Shown one piece after another: positions 50,671 to 59,764 of a stretch of 64,000 bases of DNA. The stretch is from CAYJFK01 sp964369475 (GTDB taxonomy: Bacteria > Bacillota > Clostridia > Oscillospirales > Feifaniaceae), in NCBI GenBank assembly GCA_964369475.1, contig CAYJFK010000004.1:1-64000 (forward strand), written 5' to 3'. Both the position numbers and the translations under genes were made by a program. The number at the start of each line of letters is the position of its first letter. Within the stretch, counting starts at the first letter, position 1. The notes under the pieces were generated by a model, which worked only from the letters and a program-made list of their open reading frames with translations, had not been told where the DNA came from and made no database searches.

Positions 50671-52194
50671 ATGAGAAAGATTAAAATTTTCGACACGACA
50701 CTAAGAGACGGAGAGCAATCGCCGGGTTGCAGTATGACTACAAAAGAAAAAATCGAGATGGCTCGTCAGCTCGAAGCTATGGGTGTCGACGTTATCGAAG
50801 CAGGTTTTGCCGCCGCATCGCCCGATGATTTTAATGCTGTACAGCAGATAGCCTCCATTATTAAAAACTGCACAGTTGCAAGCCTTGCAAGGGCAAATAC
50901 AAACGACATAGAAAAGGCGGCCGCCGCTGTTAAGGATGCTGTCGATCCCTTAATCCATGTATTTATCGCAACGAGTGACCTCCACCTTGAATATAAACTA
51001 AAGATGACACGAGAAGAAGTGCTAAAGCGCATACACGACATGATAAGCCTTGCAAAGAGTCATTGCGAAAAGGTAGAATTCTCGGCCGAGGACGCTTCGA
51101 GAAGCGATCTTGACTACCTTGTGCAGTGCGTCGACACAGCTATAAAGGCAGGCGCTACTACAATTAATCTTCCCGATACTGTCGGGTATGCTACTCCCGA
51201 GGACATTATGAACATGTTTAGATATGTCATCGAGCGAGTGCCAAATTCGGATAGCGTTACATTCTCGACCCACTGCCATAACGACCTTGGCATGGCAACA
51301 GCAAACTCCATTGCATCGGCCGTTGCAGGTTGCGGTCAGATAGAGGTTGCCGTAAACGGTATTGGAGAGAGAGCAGGCAATTGCAGCCTAGAGGAAATAG
51401 TAATGCTTATGAGCACTCGCCGTGAGCAATATGGCTTTGAATGTGGGGTAAACACAAAGGAAATAACAAAAACAGCAAGGCTCCTTTCCTCCATTATCGG
51501 CGTACCTATCGCACCAAACAAGCCGATCATAGGCGCAAATGCCTTTGCTCACGAGGCAGGCATTCACCAGCACGGCGTTTTGTCAAATCCTCTTACATAT
51601 GAAATCATGTCGCCCGAGAGCGTAGGACTTATCCAAAACCGCATGGTGCTTGGCAAACATTCGGGCAAACATGCCTTTGTGGACCGCCTAAAGACACTTG
51701 GATATACACTTGACGACGAGGCTGTAACAGAGGCATTTAAGGCATTTAAAGATCTTGCCGACAAAAAGAAAAGCATTACAGATCAAGACCTTATCGCCCT
51801 TGCGACCTCGCAGACAACTACCGTCGACGATGGCAAATTTAAGCTTGTGGAGTTTTCCATTTCCTGTGGCACAAAGGTGCGCCCGACCGCAACTGTAATT
51901 ATCGAATACGATGGCGAGAGCCACGAGGCAACAGGTTCAGGAGATGGGCCGATCGATGCAATGTATCAGGCTGTCGAGAAGATTTGCAATGTGCCTTGCC
52001 ATATCGACGATTTTACCATTACAACGATTGCCGACGGTCAAGATGCACTGGGCGATGCCACAGTTAAGCTAACCCACGAAGGGCAAATGTACACAGGTGG
52101 CGACATTAGCACCGACATTTTAGAGGCAAGTGTTAAGGCATATATAAACGGCATTAACAAGATTGTGGCGGCTACCGCTAATGTAAAAGCTTAA
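50671..52194 (+). CDS. leuA: 2-Isopropylmalate synthase
   Basis: First committed step of leucine synthesis: acetyl-CoA plus 2-ketoisovalerate. It has 507 residues. The catalytic TIM barrel opens DTTLRDGEQSPGCSM and has metal-binding HCHNDLGMA; the C-terminal regulatory domain (about 390-507) has the LeuA dimer fold (GDGPIDAMYQAVEKI). The frame extends upstream to 50566, but that would start inside the T-box; the ATG at 50671 after AGAGGGG is right. Confidence 0.97.
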   Translation: MRKIKIFDTTLRDGEQSPGCSMTTKEKIEMARQLEAMGVDVIEAGFAAASPDDFNAVQQIASIIKNCTVASLARANTNDIEKAAAAVKDAVDPLIHVFIATSDLHLEYKLKMTREEVLKRIHDMISLAKSHCEKVEFSAEDASRSDLDYLVQCVDTAIKAGATTINLPDTVGYATPEDIMNMFRYVIERVPNSDSVTFSTHCHNDLGMATANSIASAVAGCGQIEVAVNGIGERAGNCSLEEIVMLMSTRREQYGFECGVNTKEITKTARLLSSIIGVPIAPNKPIIGANAFAHEAGIHQHGVLSNPLTYEIMSPESVGLIQNRMVLGKHSGKHAFVDRLKTLGYTLDDEAVTEAFKAFKDLADKKKSITDQDLIALATSQTTTVDDGKFKLVEFSISCGTKVRPTATVIIEYDGESHEATGSGDGPIDAMYQAVEKICNVPCHIDDFTITTIADGQDALGDATVKLTHEGQMYTGGDISTDILEASVKAYINGINKIVAATANVKA

Positions 52195-52209
52195 AGGGGC
52201 AAAAAAATA

Positions 52210-52249
52210 ATCCTCTTGCGCCGACCGAGTTTTTCGGTGCAAGAGGATC
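52210..52249 (+). other. Strong hairpin between leuA and leuC
   Basis: ATCCTCTTGC(G)CCGA / TCGG(T)GCAAGAGGAT, about 14 bp, without a following T tract but preceded by a run of seven A, so it could terminate transcription only on the opposite strand. On the leu mRNA it may protect 3' ends or be a processing site. Confidence 0.6.
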
Positions 52250-52292
52250 TCCCATTGATACAGTAAAATATTATTACGGAGGAATTATTATA

Positions 52293-53561
52293 ATGGCAAT
52301 GACAATGACGCAAAAGATAATAGCGGCACATGCAGGTATGCCCGAAGTTAAGGCAGGTCAGCTCGTTATGGCAAATCTCGATCTTGTGCTTGGCAACGAC
52401 ATAACGACCCCCCTTGCCGCAAAGGAATTTGAAAAGGCTGGCTTTACAAAGGTCTTTGATACAGACAAAATTGTTATAGTATTCGACCACTTTGTACCGG
52501 GCAAGGACATAGCCTCTGCCGAACAGTGTAAGCTTGGCAGAAACTTTGCAAATAAGTACAATATAAAACACTTCTACGACGTAGGCGAAATGGGTGTCGA
52601 ACACGCACTTCTCCCCGAAAAGGGGCTTGTTGCCTCGGGCGAGATGATAATAGGTGCCGACTCTCACACATGTACATACGGCGCTCTCGGCGCATTTTCC
52701 ACAGGTGTCGGCTCGACCGATATGGCGGCAGGAATGGCGGCAGGCAAAACTTGGTTTAGAGTGCCCGAGGCAATAAAGGTCGAGCTCGTTGGATCTCCTT
52801 CAAAATGGGTATCGGGCAAGGACATTATGCTTACACTTATCGGCATGATAGGGGTCGACGGCGCTCGTTATATGTCGCTCGAATTTGTCGGCGATGGCAT
52901 AGCAAACCTAACAATGGACGATCGTCTTGCCATGAGCAACATGGGCATAGAGTGCGGCGCAAAGAATGCCATTTTCCCCGTAGACGACAAAACTCGTGCC
53001 TACCTCGACGAGAGGGTAACACGCCCATACAGTGTATACGAGGCAGACAGCGATGCACCTTATGCCGCAGAATATAAAATCGACATGAGCGCAGTTAAAC
53101 CGATAGTTGCCTTTCCTCACCTTCCATCAAATGTGCGCAATGCCGAAGATGCAGGCGAGATAAAGATAGATCAGATTGTTATAGGCTCTTGCACAAACGG
53201 CCGTATATCCGACATGGAGGAGGCCGCAAAGGTCTTTAAGGGTCGCAAGGTGGCAAAGGGTGTTCGTGCAATTATTATTCCTGCTACTCCACTTATCTAC
53301 CGTCAAGCAATGGCGGCAGGATATATCGATATCTTCATGGAGGCAGGTTGTGCCGTTTCCACTCCGACATGCGGCCCTTGCCTTGGCGGATATATGGGCA
53401 TACTTGCCGACGGCGAGAGGTGCGTCGCCACTACAAACCGCAACTTTGTCGGACGTATGGGTCATGTTGGCAGCGAAGTATATCTTGCAAACCCTGCAAC
53501 GGCGGCGGCATCGGCAATAGCCGGCAAGATTGTCTCGCCCGAATTTATAATGGAGGATTAA
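52293..53561 (+). CDS. leuC: 3-Isopropylmalate dehydratase large subunit
   Basis: Aconitase-family large subunit of 422 residues, the shorter two-subunit type of Clostridia and archaea. The 4Fe-4S ligands are seen in IGSCTNGR and in PTCGPCLGG. Substrate motifs IGADSHTCTYGALGAFSTGV and NRNFVGRMG are intact. GGAGGAA precedes the start. It lies 4 bases before leuD, with which it forms the enzyme. Confidence 0.97.
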   Translation: MAMTMTQKIIAAHAGMPEVKAGQLVMANLDLVLGNDITTPLAAKEFEKAGFTKVFDTDKIVIVFDHFVPGKDIASAEQCKLGRNFANKYNIKHFYDVGEMGVEHALLPEKGLVASGEMIIGADSHTCTYGALGAFSTGVGSTDMAAGMAAGKTWFRVPEAIKVELVGSPSKWVSGKDIMLTLIGMIGVDGARYMSLEFVGDGIANLTMDDRLAMSNMGIECGAKNAIFPVDDKTRAYLDERVTRPYSVYEADSDAPYAAEYKIDMSAVKPIVAFPHLPSNVRNAEDAGEIKIDQIVIGSCTNGRISDMEEAAKVFKGRKVAKGVRAIIIPATPLIYRQAMAAGYIDIFMEAGCAVSTPTCGPCLGGYMGILADGERCVATTNRNFVGRMGHVGSEVYLANPATAAASAIAGKIVSPEFIMED

Positions 53562-53565
53562 TTAT

Positions 53566-54048
53566 ATGAAGGTACAAGGATTTGCGCATAAATACGGCGA
53601 TAATATAGACACAGATGCAATAGTTCCGGCTCGTGAGTTATACAACTCGGAGCACTCTCACCTTGCGGCTCACTGCATGGAGGATTGGGATACGGAGTTT
53701 CAAACAAGAAAAAAGGCAGGCGACATAATGGTGGCAGGTGCAAACTTCGGTTGCGGCTCCTCTCGAGAACATGCGCCGATCTCCATAAAGGCATCGGGCA
53801 TATCTTGCGTAATAGCAAAATCCTATGCAAGAATTTTCTACCGCAACTGCATTAACATAGGCCTTCCGATAATGGAGTGCGATGAGGCGGCAGAGGGAAT
53901 TGAAATGGGCGACGAGGTGTCGGTTGATTTTGAGAGCGGCATTATAACAAACATAACAAAAGGGGAAAGCTACGAAGCGCTTGCCTTCCCCGAGTTTATA
54001 CAAAAAATTGTCGATGCAGGCGGACTACTTGCCTCGCTAAAAGCATAA
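53566..54048 (+). CDS. leuD: 3-Isopropylmalate dehydratase small subunit
   Basis: Swivel-domain subunit of 160 residues, short type. The motifs are GDNIDTDAIVPAR and NFGCGSSREHAPISIKASG. It overlaps leuB by one base (TAATG). It partners leuC for isomerisation of isopropylmalate. Confidence 0.96.
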   Translation: MKVQGFAHKYGDNIDTDAIVPARELYNSEHSHLAAHCMEDWDTEFQTRKKAGDIMVAGANFGCGSSREHAPISIKASGISCVIAKSYARIFYRNCINIGLPIMECDEAAEGIEMGDEVSVDFESGIITNITKGESYEALAFPEFIQKIVDAGGLLASLKA

Positions 54049-55094
54049 TGGCGGCCGTAATAGCCGTCGCACGGGGCGACGGAATAGGCCCCGAGATTAC
54101 AAGAGAGGCGGTTAAGGTGCTAAAAGCGGTCTGCCCGATGCTCGAGTTTGTCGACGTTAAGATAGGCGGCGAGGCGATAGACAGCTGCGACACTCCCCTC
54201 CCCGACTGCTCTCTTGAAGTGATGAAAAAGGCCGATGCCGTACTGCTCGGCGCTGTCGGCGGGCCAAAGTGGGACAATGTAGCTAAGGAAATTCGCCCCG
54301 AGCGTGGGCTTTTAAAGCTACGCAAGGAAATGGGACTTTTCGCAAATCTTCGCCCTGCCAAGGTATTCCCTCAGCTTGCTCATGCCTCCCCTCTTAGAAA
54401 TGTAGAGGGCATCGACATGACGGTTGTAAGAGAGCTTACAGGCGGCATATATTTTGGCTCGCACGAGACCGAAATTGTAGATGGCGAAAAGTGCGCCCGT
54501 GATATTATGGCATATTCCGTGCACGAGATAGAGCGCATTGCTCGAGTGGCATTTAATGCGGCAAAGGTCAAGGTCATCTCGGTCGACAAGGCAAATGTGC
54601 TCGACTGCTCTCGCCTATGGCGTGAGGTAGTCGAGCGTGTCGCAAAGGAATATCCGCACATCGAGCTCGAACACATGTATGTCGACAATGCCGCAATGCA
54701 ACTTGTAAGAGCGCCTGAGAGGTTCGAAGTGCTCCTTACCGAAAACATGTTTGGCGATATCCTATCTGATGAAGCAAGCATGATTGTTGGGTCAATAGGC
54801 GTTATGCCCTCAGCTTCGATGGGCGAGGGCACAAAGGGTGTATACGAGCCAATCCACGGCTCTGCGCCGGATATAGCCGGGCAAGATAAGGCAAACCCGA
54901 TAGGCACAATACTCTCAGCCGCAATGATGCTACGTTATTCGCTCGGCATTGAAGTTGCGGCTAAAAAAATAGAAGATGCCGTAGATAAGGTGCTTACAAC
55001 GGGACTACGCACACCCGACATTATGAGCGACGGGTGCAAACTGGTCGGCTGTGCCGAGATGGGCGAGGCTATAATGAAGGCGGCTATTTCTTAG
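54048..55094 (+). CDS. leuB: 3-Isopropylmalate dehydrogenase
   Basis: NAD-dependent oxidative decarboxylase, third leucine step; 348 residues. Motifs: GDGIGPEITREAVKVL, ANLRPAKVF, RELTGGIYFG, the catalytic lysine region DKANVL, NMFGDILSDEASMI and the NAD-binding EPIHGSAPDIAGQDKANPIG. It is the last gene of the operon, before a bidirectional terminator. Confidence 0.97.
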   Translation: MAAVIAVARGDGIGPEITREAVKVLKAVCPMLEFVDVKIGGEAIDSCDTPLPDCSLEVMKKADAVLLGAVGGPKWDNVAKEIRPERGLLKLRKEMGLFANLRPAKVFPQLAHASPLRNVEGIDMTVVRELTGGIYFGSHETEIVDGEKCARDIMAYSVHEIERIARVAFNAAKVKVISVDKANVLDCSRLWREVVERVAKEYPHIELEHMYVDNAAMQLVRAPERFEVLLTENMFGDILSDEASMIVGSIGVMPSASMGEGTKGVYEPIHGSAPDIAGQDKANPIGTILSAAMMLRYSLGIEVAAKKIEDAVDKVLTTGLRTPDIMSDGCKLVGCAEMGEAIMKAAIS

Positions 55095-55108
55095 TTTATT
55101 TGCTTTTA

Positions 55109-55147
55109 AAAAAGGCAGTGACGAAATATCGTCACTGCCTTTTTTTG
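55109..55147. terminator. Bidirectional terminator after leuB
   Basis: Stem GGCAGTGACGA / TCGTCACTGCC with a 4-base loop, A run before and T run after. It separates the leu operon from a convergent gene. Confidence 0.95.
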
Positions 55148-55164
55148 CTATGTCATCCTATTAA

Positions 55165-55761
55165 TTATTTGCCACTTTTATTCTTAATATAAGGCTTTAT
55201 AACCTTATATATCTTGCCTGCTTTGTCAGAACCGTATGTCTTTACCAGCGCATTGTTTATAGCTTGCTTACTCGTGTTTTGCGCCACTATTGTAAGCACG
55301 GTTTGTGCATCTTTTTTATAAGATTTTTGAAGTTCTATCAAGCTGTCGCTACTGTCTTTATCGGTGCCACCACTCGCCTTTACCTTTTCTGCCTTAGCGC
55401 TGCCGCCCTTTTGCAAAAACTCCGCCTGCCTTTTTATCTTGATATTTCTCTCTTTCCAAAACCTACAAACCGCATCAAATCCGGCATCTTTGCTAATAAT
55501 ACAATATTCACGTGTAGCATCCTCGGAAATTAAATATCCCACATATGTAGAAAGCTGAAAATCCAGTGCATTCTTGCCACCTACTTTAACATTAATGTAC
55601 TCACGCTCTATTTTTGAGTTTTCCAAAACAATGTGTGTTGCAAATGACATTTTCGAAGAAGGCTCGCTAAAAAATATTATCAACTTATCGTTTTTGTTAA
55701 GCAAGTTCATATTTTCAAAGATTTTATCGCCTGTGTTTTCATAATCAATAAGGTAAATCAT
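55165..55761 (-). CDS. NYN/PIN-like domain protein
   Basis: 198-residue protein with a PIN-like ribonuclease fold. MIYLIDYENTG, the acidic DFQLSTYVGYL and ISKDAGFDAVCRFW contain the conserved acidic residues of the metal-dependent nuclease site. The C-terminal 80 residues are Lys/Ser-rich with a small helical domain (TIVAQNTSKQAINNALVKTY). An RNase role is inferred only from the fold. It is preceded by the DUF212 gene 11 bases upstream. Confidence 0.75.
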   Translation of the reverse strand: MIYLIDYENTGDKIFENMNLLNKNDKLIIFFSEPSSKMSFATHIVLENSKIEREYINVKVGGKNALDFQLSTYVGYLISEDATREYCIISKDAGFDAVCRFWKERNIKIKRQAEFLQKGGSAKAEKVKASGGTDKDSSDSLIELQKSYKKDAQTVLTIVAQNTSKQAINNALVKTYGSDKAGKIYKVIKPYIKNKSGK

Positions 55762-55772
55762 TTATAAACTCC

Positions 55773-56234
55773 TTACATCAGCATAGCCACGGTTATCCCC
55801 ACAATTGCGCCGCCTGCTACTTCCATAGGGGTATGACCAAGTAGCTCGTTTAGCTTTTTTATTCTCGGCTTTAAATCTCCCCCCACAGGTATATGGTCGA
55901 GCCAGTATACCACAATGTCGTTTATCGCCTTGGACTGCTCGCCCGAGGTTCTGCGCACGCCGAGGGCATCGTATATAACGACTGCCGCAAGGGCAAATGC
56001 CACTGCAAATGATGAGGACTCGAAGCCCTCTACTTGATATGTCGCTATTAGCATCGAAACAACAAAAGCCGTGTGCGAGCTTGGCATTCCGCCCGCTCCC
56101 ACAATTCTCTTTGCCGAAAAATTTCTTGTTAACGCATAGTCTATAACTATTTTCAAAAACTGCGCAACACACCACGATGCGGCGGCTACATTTATTATAT
56201 GATTAGATGTTATTGTTGCAAAAAACTCCCCCAC
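55773..56234 (-). CDS. DUF212 (divergent PAP2-type) membrane protein
   Basis: 153-residue membrane protein of the YuiD/DUF212 family. GAGGMPSSHTAFVVSML carries the phosphatase-like SH motif and YDALGVRRTSGEQSKAIND follows; several hydrophobic helices. It starts with GTG (56234), with AGGGAG upstream. Possible acid-phosphatase relative; substrate unknown. It shares a transcript with the NYN gene. Confidence 0.85.
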   Translation of the reverse strand: MGEFFATITSNHIINVAAASWCVAQFLKIVIDYALTRNFSAKRIVGAGGMPSSHTAFVVSMLIATYQVEGFESSSFAVAFALAAVVIYDALGVRRTSGEQSKAINDIVVYWLDHIPVGGDLKPRIKKLNELLGHTPMEVAGGAIVGITVAMLM

Positions 56235-56330
56235 TGCTACACTCCCTAAAATATTTATGTATAGTTAATTATACTTGATAAGCTGAAAAAATACAACATA
56301 TTTTGGCTATCTTAAAGGCAAAAACAACAA

Positions 56331-57191
56331 TTAGATAACCTCTTTAAGCTTAAAGCCTGCGCCCCATACTTCACTCGCATTTGTGAAAACAAGGAAGGAG
56401 TCCGGATCCACACTTCGAACAAACTCACGAAGTCTGTGCATTTCACTTCTTCTAACCGCACAAAGAAGGACCTTTCTGTGCTCTTTTGAATATGCGCCTG
56501 TTCCATCTAAAATTGTAATACCTCTAACGACATTTTCCATAACAGCTGTGGCAATCTCGTCGCCCTTTGATGTGATAATAAAGGCAAGCTTTGCTTCGTC
56601 GAGTCCCGATAGAATTTTATCTATCATTACAGAGCCTGCATATAGTGATGCTATTGCATAGAATGCGTTGTTTATGTCGTTATATACAATGGCGGCAAGT
56701 GCAACGGTAAGTCCGTTTAGAGCAAGATACAAGCTTCCCATTGAAGCGCTTGGCTTTTTATGACGAATGAGTTGCGACATTAAATCGGTTCCGCCCGAGG
56801 TCGTGCCACGCATGAATATTATGCCGCCGCCTATTCCGCCTACCACACCACCGAGCACTGCGGCAAATAGAAGGTCCCCTGTAAATGTCGGCACTATGTC
56901 TGCCGTTATGTCTATGCAAACAGACAAAATAGTTGTCGTTACTACCGTCATCGCAAGAGAATTACGGTTTAGCCACATAAACCCGAGCACAAAGAGTGGT
57001 GTGTTAAGTACAAATGAAACTATTCCGACAGGCACGCCAAACAGATGCTCGATTACCTGCGAAATACCTACGACACCGCCGCTTATTATGTTGTTTGGTG
57101 CCATGAAAATGTTTAAGCTTAGCGCCATTATCATGCAGCCTATAAAAATGAAAAATAGGTCTGCCGCTAACTTCTTTACGTTTGTTACCAT
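56331..57191 (-). CDS. YitT family membrane protein (DUF161 plus DUF2179), copy 1
   Basis: 286 residues. The N-terminal half has about five transmembrane segments with APNNIISGGVVGISQVIEHL; the C-terminal DUF2179 domain (about 210-286) begins FIITSKGDEIATAVMENVVR. The family function is unknown. It is closely related to the protein at 57875-58735. It lies 4 bases after the DUF2085 gene, so it is co-transcribed. Confidence 0.88.
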   Translation of the reverse strand: MVTNVKKLAADLFFIFIGCMIMALSLNIFMAPNNIISGGVVGISQVIEHLFGVPVGIVSFVLNTPLFVLGFMWLNRNSLAMTVVTTTILSVCIDITADIVPTFTGDLLFAAVLGGVVGGIGGGIIFMRGTTSGGTDLMSQLIRHKKPSASMGSLYLALNGLTVALAAIVYNDINNAFYAIASLYAGSVMIDKILSGLDEAKLAFIITSKGDEIATAVMENVVRGITILDGTGAYSKEHRKVLLCAVRRSEMHRLREFVRSVDPDSFLVFTNASEVWGAGFKLKEVI

Positions 57192-57195
57192 AATT

Positions 57196-57573
57196 TTACC
57201 TCCACTTTAACCTTAATAAATTACACACTTTTTTAATAAGAAATGTTAAACTATGTAGCATTAGCATTGTATAGCCGTAGCCGCCTAAAATGCCCGTTAT
57301 AAACCTACGACAATTGGTAGACTGCTTTATGCCGACCCGTTGCACCGCCCAATCCAAAAACATGACCGAACATAACACAAGACACTGCCAAACAGGCAGC
57401 GCCTTGAAAAAATAACGAATAAAAGCAAGGGGAGTTGCAAGTCCAACTCCTGTGCACCTTGCACAGAGCGGAAACTGTTTATTTCCTACAAAAAAACTAC
57501 GATCTGCCATTTGGTGACAGCCGAGTTTTTCCCCAAACTTCATGGCGTGAAGCCATGTGTCCCCTTTTATCAT
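57196..57573 (-). CDS. DUF2085 membrane protein
   Basis: 125-residue protein with the family core KLGCHQMADRSFF, FPLCARCTGVGLA, then two or three membrane helices and a Cys/Arg-rich NCRRFITGILGGYGY. Conserved His and Cys residues suggest metal binding; the function is unknown. It overlaps the upstream zinc-ribbon gene by 4 bases. Confidence 0.85.
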   Translation of the reverse strand: MIKGDTWLHAMKFGEKLGCHQMADRSFFVGNKQFPLCARCTGVGLATPLAFIRYFFKALPVWQCLVLCSVMFLDWAVQRVGIKQSTNCRRFITGILGGYGYTMLMLHSLTFLIKKVCNLLRLKWR

Positions 57574-57785
57574 GCTTTAAACTTACTGCCACAGTTGTGA
57601 CACATCCAAAATGTTGTGCTATTTGTTTTTCTGCCCTCTCCACAAAGACCGCAAAGAAGCCCCAAGGGACTTGAAAACAAAATTATACCAAGGCAACCTT
57701 TTGTAGGCGAAAAATCTTTCCCTGTTGTATTTGTTTCAACAACAGGCTGGCACGAACTACTGCCGCACTTCGGACAACTAAGCAT
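57570..57785 (-). CDS. Small zinc-ribbon protein
   Basis: 71-residue protein with two cysteine pairs (LSCPKCGSS near the start and WMCHNCGSKFKA at the end) and a hydrophobic middle (GCLGIILFSSPLGLLCGLCG). Start at 57785 because AGGAG lies eight bases upstream; a GTG at 57794 overlaps that site. It is first in a three-gene unit with DUF2085 and YitT. A membrane-associated metal-binding role is possible; unknown. Confidence 0.75.
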   Translation of the reverse strand: MLSCPKCGSSSCQPVVETNTTGKDFSPTKGCLGIILFSSPLGLLCGLCGEGRKTNSTTFWMCHNCGSKFKA

Positions 57786-57874
57786 ATATATCACTCCTAT
57801 AAAAAGTTATTATATATTATTGTATTAAAAGTTACAATAGCAAATCGAAAAATTAACATATAGTTTACAGGTTG

Positions 57875-58735
57875 CTATATTATCTCTTTATTCTTAAATC
57901 CAGATCCCCAAACCTCACTCGCATTTGTAAATACGAGAAATGCCGTCGGATCTATTTTTCTAACAAATACACGAAGACTGTGCACTTCTTTTCTTCTAAC
58001 AGCGCATAACAGTACCTTTCTACCCTCGTGAGAGTATGCACCCATGGCATCTATCACGGTTACACCTTTAACGGTGCGATGGGTTATCTCGTCGGCAAGT
58101 TCTTCCCCTCTTGAAGAAATTATAAATACAAGTTTTGCCGCATCGAGACCCGATAAAATTTTATCTACCGTTACAGAGCTTACATATAGCGAGGTTATTG
58201 CATAGAAAGCACTGTTTAGGTCGCCAAAGACAAATGCACCGAGCACGACAGATGTTCCGCTAATAAGTAGCATTAATGTGCCCATAGACGCATCGGGCTT
58301 TTTGTGGTGGATTAGCTGAGATATTAAATCAGCCCCACCTGCCGTTGTGCCTCTCATAAATATTATGCCGCCGCCAATACCTGCCAAAACGCCACTCATG
58401 ATGGCAGCAAATAACCTGTCCTCCGTAAACGCAGGAAGAAGACCTGCTGTAAGGTCTACGCAGGCGGAATAGATAAATGTTGTTGCAAATGTTTTTAAAA
58501 CGCTCTGCTTTTCAAGCCACATAAAACCCAAAATAAAGAGCGGTATATTAATGGCAAAAGACATTGTGCCGATCGGCACATCTATTAGATAATTTATAAT
58601 CTGAGAAATACCGACAATACCACCACTAACAATATTGTTCGGTGTTTTAAATACATTTAGTGATATAGCGTAACAAAGACAGCCCACCACTATAAAAACA
58701 AAATCCTTTGCCAGTTTAGTAATACTCGTTTTCAT
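57875..58735 (-). CDS. YitT family membrane protein (DUF161 plus DUF2179), copy 2
   Basis: 286 residues, the same length and order of segments as the copy at 56331-57191. TPNNIVSGGIVGISQIINYL and the end motif FVRKIDPTAFLVFTNASEVW match the paralogue almost position for position. It is transcribed separately, upstream of the zinc-ribbon gene. The function is unknown. Confidence 0.88.
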   Translation of the reverse strand: MKTSITKLAKDFVFIVVGCLCYAISLNVFKTPNNIVSGGIVGISQIINYLIDVPIGTMSFAINIPLFILGFMWLEKQSVLKTFATTFIYSACVDLTAGLLPAFTEDRLFAAIMSGVLAGIGGGIIFMRGTTAGGADLISQLIHHKKPDASMGTLMLLISGTSVVLGAFVFGDLNSAFYAITSLYVSSVTVDKILSGLDAAKLVFIISSRGEELADEITHRTVKGVTVIDAMGAYSHEGRKVLLCAVRRKEVHSLRVFVRKIDPTAFLVFTNASEVWGSGFKNKEII

Positions 58736-58885
58736 AACATAGCTCCTATTTTATTAGGCGTGAATTTACTATATTTATATAATTATATCACATATTATTG
58801 TGATTATTTTTCTATACTATTAACTAAGTTTTAACAAATAAATAATTTTTTGCATGATATACTAATCTATGCAGAAAAATATTAT

Positions 58886-58936
58886 AGCAAAAACTGCCCA
58901 AAAGTGCAATAGAGCACTTCGGGCAGTTTTAAAATT
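58886..58936 (-). terminator. Terminator after the ferritin gene
   Basis: Hairpin AAAACTGCCC...AGTGC / GCACT..GGGCAGTTTT just downstream of the ferritin stop, with T-rich ends. Confidence 0.8.
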
Positions 58937-58953
58937 TTGCTATTTAATATATA

Positions 58954-59463
58954 CTATTCTTCTATAACAGCAGGTGTATAAACTCTTGCCGCAAGTTCGT
59001 TGTTGAGGAGGTAAAGCGACTTCATATCACCGCCGAAAAGCTCTGCTTTTTTAACCAAATCATCGGCAGACTTTTCTTCTTCACCCTGCTCTTTTATAAA
59101 CCAATTCAAAAATTGCATAGTGCGATAGTCACTCTTTTTATCTGCCTCTTTATAAATTGCATTTATAGAGGCCGTTACATATTTTTCGTGATCGTATGCC
59201 GCTTTAAGTGGGTCGATGATCTCTTTATATCCACCCTCAGGCTTGCCTATCGGCAAAAGATCGCACTGCTCACCGTTTTCGAGGAGATAGTCGAGAATTA
59301 GCATTGCATGATCTTTTTCCTCCATTGTCTGCACTCTAAACCAATTGGCAAATCCATCGAGCCCCTTATCTGCATAAAAATTGGACATATCCAGATAGAT
59401 ATAAGCCGAGTATAACTCCTTGTTTATCTGCTCGTTTAGCAGTTTTGATACCGATTTTTCCAT
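58954..59463 (-). CDS. ftnA: Ferritin
   Basis: Iron-storage protein of 169 residues, four-helix bundle of the prokaryotic ferritin type without haem-binding Met. Ferroxidase ligands are recognisable: Glu16, Glu49 and His52 in MEEKDHAM, and the Gln/Glu segment EQGEEEKS. Expected to form a 24-mer that oxidises Fe2+ and stores iron. A promoter with perfect TTGACA lies upstream. Confidence 0.95.
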   Translation of the reverse strand: MEKSVSKLLNEQINKELYSAYIYLDMSNFYADKGLDGFANWFRVQTMEEKDHAMLILDYLLENGEQCDLLPIGKPEGGYKEIIDPLKAAYDHEKYVTASINAIYKEADKKSDYRTMQFLNWFIKEQGEEEKSADDLVKKAELFGGDMKSLYLLNNELAARVYTPAVIEE

Positions 59464-59494
59464 AATAGCCTCCCTTTGTAAATAATATAATTAT

Positions 59495-59523
59495 ATTGTA
59501 TTACTATGCACACACATTGTCAA
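59495..59523 (-). promoter_or_regulatory. Promoter of the ferritin gene
   Basis: On the minus strand, TTGACA (59523-59518), 17 bases, TACAAT (59500-59495), about 32 bases upstream of the start. Confidence 0.8.
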
Positions 59524-59660
59524 CAAAATTAATGCAAATTATGCAAAATTTGCGAAAAATGTATGTTAGCTTTTACATGACATTAGCTATATAATCCCTT
59601 TTTATGTGCAATGTGACTAAAAACGAGCAAATGTTACAACAATATTCACCAATATAACAC

Positions 59661-59690
59661 TTGCGTTTAATGTTTAACATGCGGTATAAT
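59661..59690 (+). promoter_or_regulatory. Promoter of the serC-serA-DUF1015 operon
   Basis: TTGCGT (59661-59666), 18 bases, TATAAT (59685-59690), about 75 bases upstream of serC. The rest of the 59464-59764 gap is AT-rich without another signal that I can support. Confidence 0.68.
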
Positions 59691-59764
59691 AGCACTTGTG
59701 GCGTATTACCACACACAAATGTACGTGTGTTGAAAACGTAAATATTAAAAGGAGTGTAATTTAA

